Shown here: positions 35,388-47,440 of the stretch, piece by piece | How the letters are laid out: each line of letters starts with the position of its first letter | Numbering within the stretch: the first letter of the stretch is position 1 | Source: Siphonodentalium dalli | Lineage: Eukaryota > Mollusca > Scaphopoda > Gadilida > Siphonodentaliidae | Assembly: GCA_032622095.1 (NCBI GenBank) | Contig: CP136061.1 | Coordinates: forward strand, 175,605,692-175,669,691 | Direction of reading: 5' to 3' | DNA: 64,000 nt | Program-made: the position numbers and the translations under genes | The notes under the pieces: model-generated | Databases searched by the model: none | Told to the model about the DNA's origin: nothing | What the model saw: only the letters and a program-made list of their open reading frames with translations

Positions 35388-36959
35388 GCTGTTGGGGATA
35401 GAACCAGAGGACCAGAATATGTTGAACATGACAGTTAAAGCTTTAACCATTGTTTCGCCCCCCTTTTTTATCATCATTGGGTGTATTTTATCAGGGCCTG
35501 GTGCTGAGAAATTGTCCATGTTGTGGATGGCCGTTTCCACTTCCGATTCACTTATATCTTGATTTTCTGCATTGGTAATATCGTCAGTTAAATTGTGAGA
35601 AGTAATGTAGTCATCAGTTTGTTTATTTATTACTGCTTCCCAAGATCGATCAAAATTTGATGTGTTAGCGTGAAGCCTATCAATGTGGACATATTTTAAT
35701 TGATCAGCAATTTTATCGTCTTCAAATACAGTTGTTCCATTGCTCAGCTGAATGGGTTGAATTGTGTTGTCAGGTTGAGTGTAGAGAGCTGATTTAACTG
35801 TTTTCCAGAAGTCTTTATTGTCTGATTTAGAAATCCTTTCACACATTTTGTTTATTTGGTTCTTTTTAGCAGTTTCAATTTCGTCGCTTAAATCTTTTAA
35901 AGCTGCATCATACATCTGTCTGTTGTGAGGGTCAGATTTAGCCTGCCATTTACGCCTGAGCTTACGGCAGAGTTTTAACTTTATTTCCACTTCTGGGGAC
36001 CACCATGGTTTGGAATGTTTGGTTATTGAATTCTTACCAATAGTGTTGTTTGCGACATTTAAAATTAAATCGCAGAAACTTTTGTAGGTGACATTTATAT
36101 CAGAGTGTGAGTCGATTCCCGTGAGCCATTCTTCAAGGGCAGCCGAAACATCGTTTTTCCATGAGAGCCAGTCGCAGTTTTTAAAGTTCCACATTTCACG
36201 GTTCAGGGAGTTGGGAATGTTAGAATTCGTTAGGTTAAATCTTGTTACAAAATGGTCTGATTGAATTGCAGCTGCATCATCCAAGTACCATTCCATGTTA
36301 ATTTCATCGAAACCTCTAACTAAACAGATATCGAGAGCACTGTTATGACCGTTGATCATCCTTGTGAATCGCCCATTATTTTGTACAGTTAGTTCACAAC
36401 TGCTGATAATCGTTTTGAGGGTGCGGCCCATTCTGGCAGAGTTATTGTTATAAAGAATGTTGTCACTGCCATCTGGAAAATGTTCCCATAGATTATTACG
36501 AGAGTTGAGGTCTCCGAGAATAATTAATTTGTTTCCATCAAATTTATGGAACACGGCATCTAGAAGACTTATTTCTTTAACCTTATCTGGAGGAATGTAA
36601 ACACTGCCTAGGACAAACAACTGATGTTCATAGGAGATTTTCACCCACACTGATTCTATTCTAGAGTCTGGATTATCGAGTTCAATAAATTTAATCCCTG
36701 GTCTCATAAGAATTGCAACTCCGCCTCCTTTTCCCCCATATCTGTTTCGACTAACAGAGTTCCAGTTCTTGAAATACAGTTTGTTCTGAGTATGCCACGT
36801 TTCTTGGATACATACAAAGTCAATATTGTGTTTATCCACATATAGTTCAAGTTTGGAAGTGTTGATACTGTTTATGTTTATTTGCATTAATTTCATTTTG
36901 CGTTCTACATCTGCGTCCTTCTGATTAGAAGATTTAAATATTCTGTGTATTTTGGACAA
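35382..36959 (-). pseudogene. LINE ORF2, AP-type endonuclease segment
   Basis: 525 codons from the ATG at 36959. The exonuclease-endonuclease-phosphatase fold is recognisable from QININSI (26-32), IQETW (51-55), the glycine-rich GGKGGGVAIL (75-84), YIPP (121-124), GDLNSRN (149-155), ALDICLV (208-214) and SDHF (234-237): all catalytic landmarks present. The C-terminus enters the RT domain (APGPDKIHPMMIKK). It stops at TAA (35384-35382 on the minus strand) because four T stand where three keep frame; removing one lets the frame continue into the RT segment. It overlaps the end of ORF1 by 55 bases in another frame, as often seen in two-ORF LINEs. Confidence 0.9.
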
Positions 36960-37465
36960 TGTTTAGAGTTAGCATCGTGTGATCCAGTACAGTTCACACA
37001 TGATGGTTTAGCTGAATTGCAGGTTGTAAGTTTGTGTTGTTCGGATCCACATCTGCTGCACGAACTTTGTTTTACACAGAGGGTAGATACATGACCATAC
37101 AAATTACAGTTGAAGCAGCGAATGGGTCTTTTTGATTTGAAAGCTTCACATGTGTAGACCCGGTTGAAAATTTCAATCCCTTTTAGCAAACATTTATGAG
37201 CAAAGTTTCTGTCTGGGGATGATATTTTGATTATACGCATAGGCTTCCCTGTGTCCATGTATTGTAGTCTTTTTACAAAAACATCAACTCCATATTCAGA
37301 CTTAATATATTCAGCAGTGTCCTTTGAGTTAATTTTTGTATTGAAATTTTTCACGATTATGGATTTGCCCTCTGTAGGTTTATGTATTGATATCGATCGA
37401 TCAACAGAATGTACACATGACGTGTGCGGGATCTTGTAATACAGACACTCGAAAGCATGTGTTTG
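36905..37465 (-). CDS. LINE ORF1 (gag-like), C-terminal part with three zinc knuckles
   Basis: The frame is open from 37465 to the stop at 36905 (about 186 codons) without an early ATG; a GTG-based start at 37354 would give 149 residues, but protein-like sequence continues upstream (KIPHTSCVHSVDR, GKSIIVKNF), so the real N-terminus is missing. Counting from 37354, the C-terminal half holds three knuckles: CFNCNLYGHVSTLC (CX2CX4HX4C), CSRCGSEQHKLTTC (same spacing) and CVNCTGSHDANSKHC (CX2CX3HX6C). Three such knuckles are typical of ORF1 nucleic-acid-binding proteins of I/Jockey-type LINEs, which package the element RNA. Confidence 0.85.
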   Translation of the reverse strand, partial: QTHAFECLYYKIPHTSCVHSVDRSISIHKPTEGKSIIVKNFNTKINSKDTAEYIKSEYGVDVFVKRLQYMDTGKPMRIIKISSPDRNFAHKCLLKGIEIFNRVYTCEAFKSKRPIRCFNCNLYGHVSTLCVKQSSCSRCGSEQHKLTTCNSAKPSCVNCTGSHDANSKHCPKYTEYLNLLIRRTQM

Positions 37466-38296
37466 TCAAAACGTAAACAGATTCGTGGTACCTGGCACGC
37501 GCACTGAGTAGGTATCCGTTTTCGGAGAACCCCGTCATTTTCTTAAAAAATGTTCCGGTGACTCGCTTAAATTGACCATTTTATTCTTTTGAATCACTAA
37601 TTATGTTTTAGTTTGGGTAAGGATATCTTTTCTCTATTTGATTTCTTTACAAATCACCAGTGCATGGATCTATTTTTTATCCCAACTAAAACGTGTCGAG
37701 TGAGTTGGCTCTACGACAATTAGTTAAAACAACAGCTGTCGATCAAACTTAAAATAGGCGTGTCTTTGTCCCACGAAAATTACCTAATACGTAATTAGCT
37801 GATATAAATACTTCATTATCAGGCTATGATTGATTGAAACTGCACATTTGGCATAGCATTGTGACTGTCATTTCGTGATGATTTATACCAATTACATCAC
37901 AAATACCAGTCGAAAGATTTGACAATGAATGAATGGTCGCCAATATAACACAGGCGTTCGTGGTACCGGTAGGCCTATTAACTAGATAATATATACATAA
38001 AAAAAACATGTGTTGCTAGACTAATAGGCTACGGCGATACCGAAGTACTCAGGCGCTGCGATCATTAGCGACGTTATTCTGAAACGTACGTTCTGATCGG
38101 TAGATTCGGTACCGATTGTGACCGTCACAAATTGACGTAATCGGAAAAATCGGTACCGATTTCACCGATCGACGCGTTGTTCAAAAACGTTGTAATCGGT
38201 ATTTTATCGGTAGAAATGACTTCCACAAAGCGTTATCAATCGGGAAAATCGGTGTTTTTGCCCATTTTACCGATTTTAGTTTTGAGATGACCCCTA

Positions 38297-39290
38297 AACC
38301 CAAACCTGTGGCGGTTTTTCATCCAATGCACCGAAGCTTCGTGCCATGTACCGAAGCTTCGTGACGTGTCAGAACTCCAGGACATCATATGGTAACGGTA
38401 ACAAAACGTTGAATGGTCACCAGAAACCCGGATATTAATAATTTCATATCATAATTAGCATCGCATTATATATTAACCCATCGAGGAATATGTCATAATG
38501 ACACACTATATTACACCTACTATATAACTGCTCCCTCCCTGACACAGGGCTACATATAATAAGTTTATCGATGTCTACTTAATGAGAGTATACAGTTCCG
38601 TCAAAATCTGACCGAAAATGTGACCTCGCATCGTTAACCCCAATCTGTGGCGATTTTCCATACAATTTACCGAAGCTTCGTGACACGTACCGTCAAATGG
38701 CATCAAACGTTGAATGGTCACCATAAACTTTGATATCAGTCATTTCAGATTGTAATTATCATGGAATTATATATTAAACCATGGTGTAATTATGTCAAAA
38801 TGACACACTATATTACATCCACCCTATATAACTGCTTCCTCCCTGACACAGTGCTACATACAAGAAGTTTATCCATGTCTACTTAATGAGAACATATAGT
38901 TCTGTCGAAATCTGGCGAAAAATGTGACCTTGCATCATTAACCCCAAATATGTGGCGGTTTTTCATCCTATGTACCGAAGCTTCGTGACATGTACCGAAG
39001 ATTGGTGACGTGTCAGAACTTCTAAAATATACCCCATCGGGACATCAAATGGTATCAAACGTTGAATGGTCACCAGAGATCTCGATATTAGTCATTTCAG
39101 ACCATAATAACATAGCATTATATATTAACCCATCGAGAAATATGTCAAAATGACACACTATATTACACCCACCCCTATATAACTGCGTCCTCCCTGACAC
39201 AGGCTGCATATAAAAAGTTTATCCATGTCTACTTAATGAGAGTATAGAGTTCTGTCAAAATCGGGCGAACAATTTGGTCTATAAATCCTG
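38297..39290. repeat. ~300-340-bp tandem repeat in element C
   Basis: Three units start near 38297, 38636 and 38940 with 'AACCCcAA.cTGTGGCGGTTTTTCAT'-like sequence. Each contains one or more 'TACCGAAGCTTCGTGA', 'AACGTTGAATGGTCACCA', 'TGACACACTATATTAC' and 'CTCCCTGACACAG'. The end of an earlier unit ('GTATACAGTACTATCAAAATC', 'ATGTGACC') lies at 31640-31683 on the other side of D1, so D1 inserted inside this array. Confidence 0.75.
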
Positions 39291-39427
39291 TAGTGTGACA
39301 CACTTAATATAGACCAAAACAATAAACACCTTTCAACCCAAAGATAGTTACATTTTAATTGCAAAAATGCATGGTCTAAACATGAAAAGTTTTTGAGAGA
39401 CAAGTCCAATATTTTTGGTGATGTCAG

Positions 39428-40190
39428 TGGTGACAATAGTAACAATTAACCATGGCACATCAGACATGTTAGTATTCAATGTATAGAAGGCAGAATAGCC
39501 AATTTTGTACATCATCCACAACTTGTAATCGATTGCAGAACACGCTGGGGCAATATTTATCATTTTCCATATTTTGGCAGCCATTTTGGCAGCCATTTTG
39601 AGCCAAAGTAAGAATTTTGGTTCCAGTGAGTTGGAATATTCATAGGTATAATCATATGCATCACTTACATTACAAAGTTCTGTTCATTTCTTGTTAAAAT
39701 ATGACTATAATCCCAATTGTGATTTTTTTGTGAAATTTTATACTGCGTTCTGTAAATTCGAATTTTTGAGGGAACTGAAGGGGCTAGGAACCCAAAAAGT
39801 GCATATTTAATTGCCCCAATGATCAGTTACACAAAATACAAAATAAAGTCGCATTACTCAACCAGTTCCAAACAGCATGAATCGATCTAGAAGATATTTG
39901 TAAAAAAAACAAGTCATATTTTCAACTTCCGGCGGCCATATTGGTGGCCATCTTGGATGGTGAGTTTCAATTTTGCCCCAAAAAAGTGACATTATGTCTT
40001 AGCTTCACGAAAATATATTCATTTGTATACAGTTTACAAGATTTTCACCGCTATAATTTGCATAAAACTGAATTAGGGTCTGGTCTGAAAAACGGCGGCC
40101 ATGATGGACGCCATTTTGTCTGGAGTCTATACGGCCACTTTTTTTTCTTGCTAACATTGCTTAAAAGTTGAAGGACATAATAAGGAACAA
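39428..40190 (+). repeat. E3: third copy of repeat E, inside element C
   Basis: Shares with E1 and E2 the phrases CAATAGTAACAATTA, ATCAGACATGTTAGTATTC, GAGTTGGAATAT, TACTGCGTTCTGTAAA, AGGGGCTAGGA and CCAATGATCAGTTA, with roughly 15-20% difference by eye. Also uninterrupted at the position where A4 sits in E1 ('GTGCATATTTAATTGCCCC'). Short ORFs are not conserved between copies, so E is non-coding. Confidence 0.65.
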
Positions 40191-43035
40191 AATGAGTTGG
40201 GAGAAGTTAAGTCCCAGGGGGCGCAAGGATACCCATATTAGCTCCCGGCCTAGTAGTACTATGGTGTCGCCGGAAAATTCTTCTATTTTCGGTCGTCGGG
40301 TAGGTCAATAAAAACATGTTTTTCGCCAATTAAGCTACAAATTCACCACTGCTATCATGGATTTTCGTAATCTACATATATTTTACTACAAAATTAGACC
40401 GGATAGCACTTGTCCGTCAAAATGAGCAACATTTGTTATTTCTTGGGGTCGATCTCCTGGACTATTAGGGGTCATCTCAAAACTCCTATCGGGAAATCAG
40501 CCTATTTCCCGATAGATCCCGATAGCATATATATTGAGTTATTGGGAAATTATCGGGAAATGACGCAACGTTTTTCGGGAAATTATCGGAATATTTACAT
40601 AGTCTATCGAGATTCTATCGGAGTTTACTTTCATTTCGGAGTATCATATTCCGAAAACAACGCATGTTGTTTGGAAAGTTTCTGTATCGGGATTACTCCG
40701 GACTTTTATCGCGATTTTATGATTTATAGGCCTATCTTTATTATTGATTTAATAGTTTCCTAATATGAGAAATCGTTAGTATAAAGTTTTAAAGTATCAG
40801 GGGACACGTGTCGTAGAACTATTATATGTTATACTGTGGTGATCAGTGGGTGGCTGGGTGCTATGTACAATATCGGTATTTTACCCGGACAATACACCCC
40901 ACCCATCGGGAAATCTTCAAAATCAATAAATAAATTCACGGGGAGCATACCCAAATATGTATGCAGTTGTTGGCCTATACTATCTTCAAAGCTTGTGTTT
41001 GTAATATGTTTAAATACATCCGACTTTTAAATATGGAGGAAATAAAGAAATACATATATTATGGCAAATGTAAAAGATTTGTATTTAATCGCGAATCGCC
41101 GACGACACAATTAATACATGCACAATCGAGTGCAGTCTTAACACGAGATGTCGTATGTTCTATTTTTAGCCCGATTCCCGGAATTGGGGTCAACAATATT
41201 TACGTTTCTGGGAACAACACACGTGGCATTGCAGAGTAATACGTCTTGAAGATTTCACACAGTGAACGGATTTATAAAACAATTTCAAACATGGGACAAC
41301 TCAAGCTTAAAAAAAATATCGGGCCTGTGTACACGTAGGCCTATATTCCGAATATACATAGCCTAGGCGAAATTTATATTGGAATGTGGGATGTCCATGC
41401 AGCATTTGATGTGCTTTATAACGCAATTAATCATGGCAATTGCATTTTTGTTTACCGGCACATGCATTGAAACAACAAATCTCGCCAGTAGACAGCCGTA
41501 GAAAGAAAAATATATATCCACAGTGGGTTTAACTTTAGCCTAAGCAGGAAATTTTGCTGTTATGCCTACATTCTGCATGGTCGTGCAGTTTCGGGAGGGG
41601 GGGGGTAGATCGATCATGCACGCCATGAATATCTACTCGGTTCTCTACCCTTTAGTCAAGAGTAGGCTATATAAATTCGAAACATGACATATGGGGGGGG
41701 GGGGGGGGGTGTCCTGCTGTACATGTAAAGTTTTAGCAACATTTAGCAGTAATATTCCATACTTTTTCATGAATCTAATATGGTAAATAAAGAGCGTGTG
41801 AAAATATGAATGGAAAATTCCATGCAAATCTGCAGTGCAAAGGTTATAAATACGCGAAGTAATCATAACATTTAACTGGCAATTAAATGTGTGCATGGGC
41901 TGCTTTTCATATTCTACATTAATTTCGTTTTCTGTAATTACTACTAATTATAATGCTGCATTGATTATTTCGATAAGTTGAACATAGCCTAATTATGTTG
42001 ACAGTGTCGAATTTCACGATTGCATCATCAAGGTAAGGTAACACGATGAGATTTATTTGTAGTAGGACTGCTCCTATATTTCGTCATTTTTTTTCTTCAA
42101 AAAGATGTCTTGCTAACTTTTATTTAGTTTACTTTCGATATTAACCCTTTACCCAACAGTAATATTACCTCCAGCCAACAGAACTTTCTGGTGACGTCAA
42201 AGTTTTTGGGGAAAAACATGTATTATTACTAAATGTTATGTGGCTCCTGATTTATGAAATTATGTTCATCTGTATGGATGGGGACTGGGAGTAAAAAAAA
42301 ATTCAGAGTTGTGAATCCCCCTCCCCAAGCATGATAGTATGGTGAATATTTAGTAGGTTTTATATTTATATTTTATAACAATAAATGTAATAAACAAACA
42401 AAAGGTAAGTTTTGTTTTATCAACAGATCAATGTGACTTTCAGTTTCAATTTCTCTGTCGGAAAACCATATCACGAAATTGGGTGATTTATTAATGTTTT
42501 AAGCCATGGCTACGTGGTGAAATGAAACATAAAATAAATCATCAAGTGGCCTATCAACTCTTGGATAGTTACGTGTAAATTCAGTTACTATTGACTGCAT
42601 TATTAGTCCAAACTAGTCAACATTGTGCCATCGATTACAACGCACGTGTTTTTTTGTTTACTTCAATTTACAACGCACCGGTTTTTTACCTTGACATTGC
42701 AGTCAATACATTCACACCGCACATATCTTGTGCAATTAATTAATTAAACAATTCTTTCGTGCCTACATTGTATCTTACGATCGAGAAAAGTGCTTTCTCT
42801 TAGTGAACTTTTGAGCAATCATATTCAATATAAAATGACAAGACAGTTCCGATAAGTAATTCGCGGTAAATGCAGCACTATTCGGAATTGATTTCCGCAC
42901 TTTCAATTTAAAAATAGCCGCGTTTGTCTCGTGAACTCTTGTGTTCAAATAAAAGTAACTATTGTTATACAATGTCATTTCTTTGATTTTTCACATCATG
43001 ATATGGCCAATTTACTTGAGTATTTGGCAGTGTTA

Positions 43036-46000
43036 ATGCGCGGAGAATAATAATTTTATTAATCAAACGAGAGAACAAAACGGCCGATCGATGCACATTT
43101 GTGCTATACAGTATTTTATTATTGTTGCGCTGACGTCGGCAAGGTTCCGATGTGTTTTCATCGTCATCAGATGATCAATAAGTTCAATGGAAACACTCGA
43201 TAAATGGTCAATTGATACTAACACTAAATCTAAGATATATTATGTTTGAATTTGCAATGAATGTCATTTATTTATTACCGAATGGCTAATAGACATAGCC
43301 ATGATAGATGACAGTCCCCATTGTGCGCCCCACATTCCAACACCACGTGTTCGCAGGTACAAATTTCTGCGCTCGTTATCAGTGGGCATTTCTTGATCTT
43401 TTTTGGAGGGAGTGTTTTTTAAATAAACCATTTGGATTGAATCGTGTGTCCATTCCTTTGTATTTTTTGATTACATTGTGGAGAATATACTCAAGATTAT
43501 GTAATTGTCAATGCGCGCAGAATAATAATGTTATTAATCAAACGAGAGAACAAAACGGCCGATGCACATAAATTTGTGCTACAGTATTTTATCATTGCTG
43601 CTATGACGTCGACAAGGTTCCTAGATTTTTTCATCGTCATCAGCTGATCAATAAGTTCAATGACAACATTCGATAAATGGTCAATTGATACTAATACTAA
43701 ATCTAAGATATATTCTGTTTGAATTTGCAATGAATGTCATTTATGAATTACCGAATGGGTAATAGATATAGCCATGATAAATGAGTCCCCATTGTGCGCC
43801 CCAATTTCCAACAACACGTGTTTACTGGAGGAACATATTTTTTGCGCACGTCATCAGTGGGGGTTTCTTAGCGGGAGTGTTTTTAGCTCACCTGAGACGA
43901 AGTCTCCGGTGGAGCTATAGTCATCACTCCTCGTCCGTCGTCCGTCCGTGCGTCCGTCTGTCCGTCTGTCCGTCTGTCCGTCTGTCCGTCTGTCCGTCCG
44001 TCCGTCCGTCAAACTTTTTTTAAGCATCTTCTCCTCTGAAACCATCATACCGAATTGGTTCATATTTGGTGTGGATGTTCCCTAGGTGACTCTCATTCAG
44101 ATTTGTTCAAATGAGGTCACTGGGTCAAATAGTTGCGAAGCCAGGGCTATAACTCTATTCCTCCATATTAATTCTTACAACGACTTCTTGTTCAGAACCA
44201 TTGGGCCGATTTAGCTAATATTTGGTATGGAGGGTCCTTGGGTCACTGGTGTTCAGATTTGTTCAAATGAGGTCACCCGGTCAATTAGTTGAGAAATCAG
44301 GGCCATAACTCATAGTAATTCTTACAATGACTTCTTCTAAAAAAATATTTGGCCGATTTAGCTTATATTTGGTACAGAGATACCTTGGGTGACTGGGGTT
44401 CAGATTTGTTCAAATGGGGTCACTGGGTCAAATAGGGGCAGAGCCAGGGACATAACTTTAAAAAGAAACAAATTAATTTTTGCATTTTGACCTTTAATTT
44501 TTGTTTAGGACACATCACAGCCTCATATTTCTTACCTAGATTTTTCTTAGCATGTTCTTCATCTGTATGGATTTTGGTATTGTTTATTTAACCCCTTCCA
44601 CTCTTGTTTTGATATAGAATTCATCCAAGACAGGATTACTCAAACATTTTTCATCTGATCAACACCAAATTTGGTATATGAATTTTTGACACTTATATAC
44701 AGATCAAGTTAAAATATGGGTTTGATCCGATATATTTTAACAGAGTTATGGCCCTTTATAATTCACACCTCTTTGCTATGCACTATTAATTTTTAAGAGA
44801 ACACTGAAGCCTCTATTATTGAAAAAGCCAATTTATCATAGTGTGGTCACCCGATACTCTTGCTAAGACTGCTTGCTTCAGACCAGTTTACCATCTGTCA
44901 TTACAAGACATGACATTAGCTAAACAACTATTCTACATGAGTCTACAAGGAATAGTCCATTGTTCATTTCTCCAAGCCTGGACATAGTGTGTCTGACATT
45001 TGCAGAATGAAGTCTCCAGATGGTGAATTTAGTGTTGCTACCCCATACAGCAGGCTAGCATCACCAAATACACCCTCAATTACCTTATTCTGCTTAGGCC
45101 TCATCTTCTGGGACAATTTTTTTTAAAACATGTTTTAAAATTTGAAAAAAAGTGACACCATTATATATAACATCTGCAGAGTTATGAAACTTTACTCTTT
45201 AATGAAATTATGGAAACATTCCACCCTCCCCCACCTTCCCACTCCCACATGGCCCAGGCTCAACCCTGCCATCAACCAACATCCCTTCCAAGCCATATCA
45301 CCTCTCAATTTAATACCTCTCACCACAGAGGCATATATATCTGTAAAGGTACAGGTCATTAATTATATAAACTGGCCAGATGACATGTATTATTCTAATC
45401 TAAACATATCTGTAGCAATTTAACAACAAACTGGTGCTTCCATTAGGTGATGACTGACATTCAATGATACTGTGAATGGCTTTGATTTCTTCAAGTCTGG
45501 AAATAGTGTGTCTGACATTTACATAGTGAGGTCCCCAGATGGTGAATTTAGTGTTGCTACCCCATACAACATGCTAGCATCACCAAATACACCCGCCAGG
45601 GACCTAATTCTGCTTAGTCCTCATCTTCTGGGAAGTATCCTAAGTATCAAATTGACAGTTTGATTTAGTCACTTTTTCCACCTGTTCAGTTTCAATGTCC
45701 CCCTAATTTGCAGAAGATAAAATGCATAATTGAGGTGCTCAATGGGTGTGTATCACCAACTTCAACTGAAGGACTTCAATCTGTTCCTTGGTTTTATTGG
45801 CCATTGAGGCCTAATCAGCAGTCTAGCATCACCAAATACACTAGCCAGGGTCCTCATTCTGCTTAGGCCTCATCTTCTGGGAAGTATATAGGCACTTAAA
45901 TTGACATATTTACTTACTTTAGCCCTTCTGTTTAGTTTCTATATCCCCTAATTTGTGAATATAAAATGCATAATTGAGGTGCCCAATGGGTGCACATCAC

Positions 46001-47440
46001 CAACTTTAACTGGAGAACTTCAATCTAATGCTATGTCTCCCATAGCAGTTGAGGCCTACACAGAATGAGGTCCCCAGAGGGTGAATTTGGTGATGCTAGC
46101 CCGCATTGCAGGATTGTGTCATTAAATTCACCCTTTGGGGACCTCATTCTGCAAATGTCAGACACTATGTTCAGGCTTGTCTGTTCGAATATTATGTTCT
46201 TAACCACCAGTATCCAGTTGAACTCATTATACCCTGATTTTGCAAAGAAAACTTGGGGGGTATATTGGATTTAATTTGTCAGTCTCTATTTCAGACTGTT
46301 CTCCCATCCATCCATCTGTCAATATGTCTCTATCCGTCCATCAATTGTTTTCTTCTCCAGATACATATTAAAGACCAAATGGGTTTATATATTTAGGTGT
46401 GGATGTCCCCCAGGTGACTCACATTCAGATTTGTTCAAATGAGTTCATCAGGTCAAATAGGTGAGAAGTCAGGGCCATAACTCTTTCCTTCCATAGTAAT
46501 TCTTAAAACAATTTCTTCTCAAGAACCATCTGGACTATTTAGATTATGTTTGGTATGGATGGTCCTTCGGTGACTGGGGTTTAGATTTTTTCAGATTTGG
46601 GGTCATTTTAGGAAAATCAGTTAAGTTCAACTCTTAAAATCTAATGTCTGAAATTACCAAATGAATGGATCTCATAGATGGGGATTCATGTTTGTTCAAA
46701 TAGGGGCGGAGATAAGAGATTTAATTATCAACCAGCCACCCTACCTGTGCTCCGCCGGAGCTATAGTCATCACTCCTCGTCCGTCCATCGTCTGTCCGTC
46801 CATCCGTCCGACAACAATTATTTGAACATCTTCTCCTCTGGAACCATAAGACCAAATGGGTCAAATAGTTGCGAAGCCAGGGCCATAACTCTTTCCCACC
46901 ATAGTAATTCTTTTAAACATCTTCAGAACAATAAGACCGAATGGTTTCATATTTGGTGTGGATGTTCCCTAGGTGACTCACATTCAGATTTGTTCAAATG
47001 AGTTCACTTGAAATAGTTGCGAAGCCAGGGCCATAACTCTTTCCCTCCATAGTATTCTTAAAGTGACTTCTTCTCAAATACCATCAGGCTATATGGGTTC
47101 ATATTTGGTATGAAGGATCCTTGGGTGACTGGGGTTCAGATTTGTTCAAATCAGGTCACTGGGTCAAATGTGGGCGGGGCCAGGGACATAACTCCAAATT
47201 TTTTGTTTTAGATTTAACTCTTTAGATATCTACTTCTTTTAAAGTGATTATGAAAAGTTCTGACTGTTGTGGTCTCCAGAGTCCCAGTCTTATCAGTCTT
47301 TGCAGTCTGGTGAGCGACCCCACAGTCATTGACTGTCTTGTTTAAATAAACAATTTGGATTGAATCATGTGTCCATTCCTTTGTATTTTTCGATTATAGT
47401 GTGGAGAATATACTCAAGATTATGTATTTGTCAATGCGCT
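43036..47440 (+). repeat. 475-bp tandem duplication in D2, second copy interrupted by B3
   Basis: Unit 1 (43036-43510) and unit 2 (43511-43883, continuing at 47342-47440) share ATGCGCG.AGAATAATAAT, CAAAACGGCCGAT, CGTCATCAG.TGATCAATAAG and TTGGATTGAAT, with small indels. Unit 1 supplies the empty site for B3: AGTG, six T, AAATAAAC at 43411-43428. Confidence 0.8.
43884..47341 (+). mobile_element. B3: complete B-family Helentron-like element
   Basis: The 5' hairpin TAGCTCACC...GGTGGAGCTA lies in a T run, followed by a TCCG/TCTG microsatellite (43935-44012), ~155-bp monomers, palindromic units (45003-45090 and 46063-46153), further monomers with a second degraded TCCG tract (46778-46810), and a 3' terminus GGTGAGCGACCCC, ACAGTC-ATT-GACTGT, CTTGT (47309-47341). 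Excising it leaves six T between AGTG and AAATAAAC, identical to the empty unit 1: no target duplication. Confidence 0.85.

Larger units (their letters stand above)
32862..37465 (-). mobile_element. I-group LINE, 5'-truncated, with CAA-type 3' tail
   Basis: Reading on the minus strand: end of ORF1 (zinc knuckles), ORF2 with endonuclease, reverse transcriptase, RNase H and a C-terminal Cys/His motif, a short 3' UTR, and a (CAA)5 tail at 32862-32878. The domain order EN-RT-RNase H with a knuckle-bearing ORF1 is known for the I group (I, Nimb, Ingi and relatives); the exact clade is not resolvable by eye. ORF1 lacks a start codon before the next upstream stop (TGA at 37466-37468), so the copy is probably 5'-truncated near here. 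I could not identify a target duplication. The copy is young: only two frame breaks in about 1300 codons. Confidence 0.85.
31738..38294. mobile_element. D1: PIF/Harbinger-like non-autonomous element, carrying a LINE
   Basis: Terminal inverted repeat GGGGTCATCTCAAAACT (left) and its inverse (right), flanked by TAA on both sides (31735-31737, 38295-38297). A TWA duplication and GG-rich ends are the known signature of PIF/Harbinger. Close to both ends are repeated palindromes built on CGGTACCG (usually AATCGGTACCGATT; left near 31757, 31863, 31937 and 32029; right near 38105 and 38149) and half-sites TTTACCGAT, probably transposase-binding iterons. About 2 kb of own sequence remains outside the LINE. 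No transposase is seen. Confidence 0.7.
29975..40464. mobile_element. C: DNA transposon with TTA duplication, interrupted by D1
   Basis: The left end is TAGTCCAGGAGATCG...; the right end is the inverse, CGATCTCCTGGACTA. Homology of the ends continues imperfectly for about 140 bp, including GTTGCTCAT.TTGACGGAC and CATGATAGCA...AATTTGTAGC. TTA lies on both sides (29972-29974, 40465-40467), and sister copy B3 shows a single TTA at this position (47222-47224), so a 3-bp duplication is supported. The interior has AT-rich DNA, a decayed frame (31109-31348), an ~300-340-bp tandem repeat (38297-39290) and repeat E3. No recognisable transposase. Confidence 0.65.

Noticed and set aside
43884-44012. Plus and minus ORFs through the TCCG/TCTG microsatellite (RTDGRTDRRTDGQTD-like peptides)
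   Set aside because: Simple-sequence translation; the same happens at 700-771.
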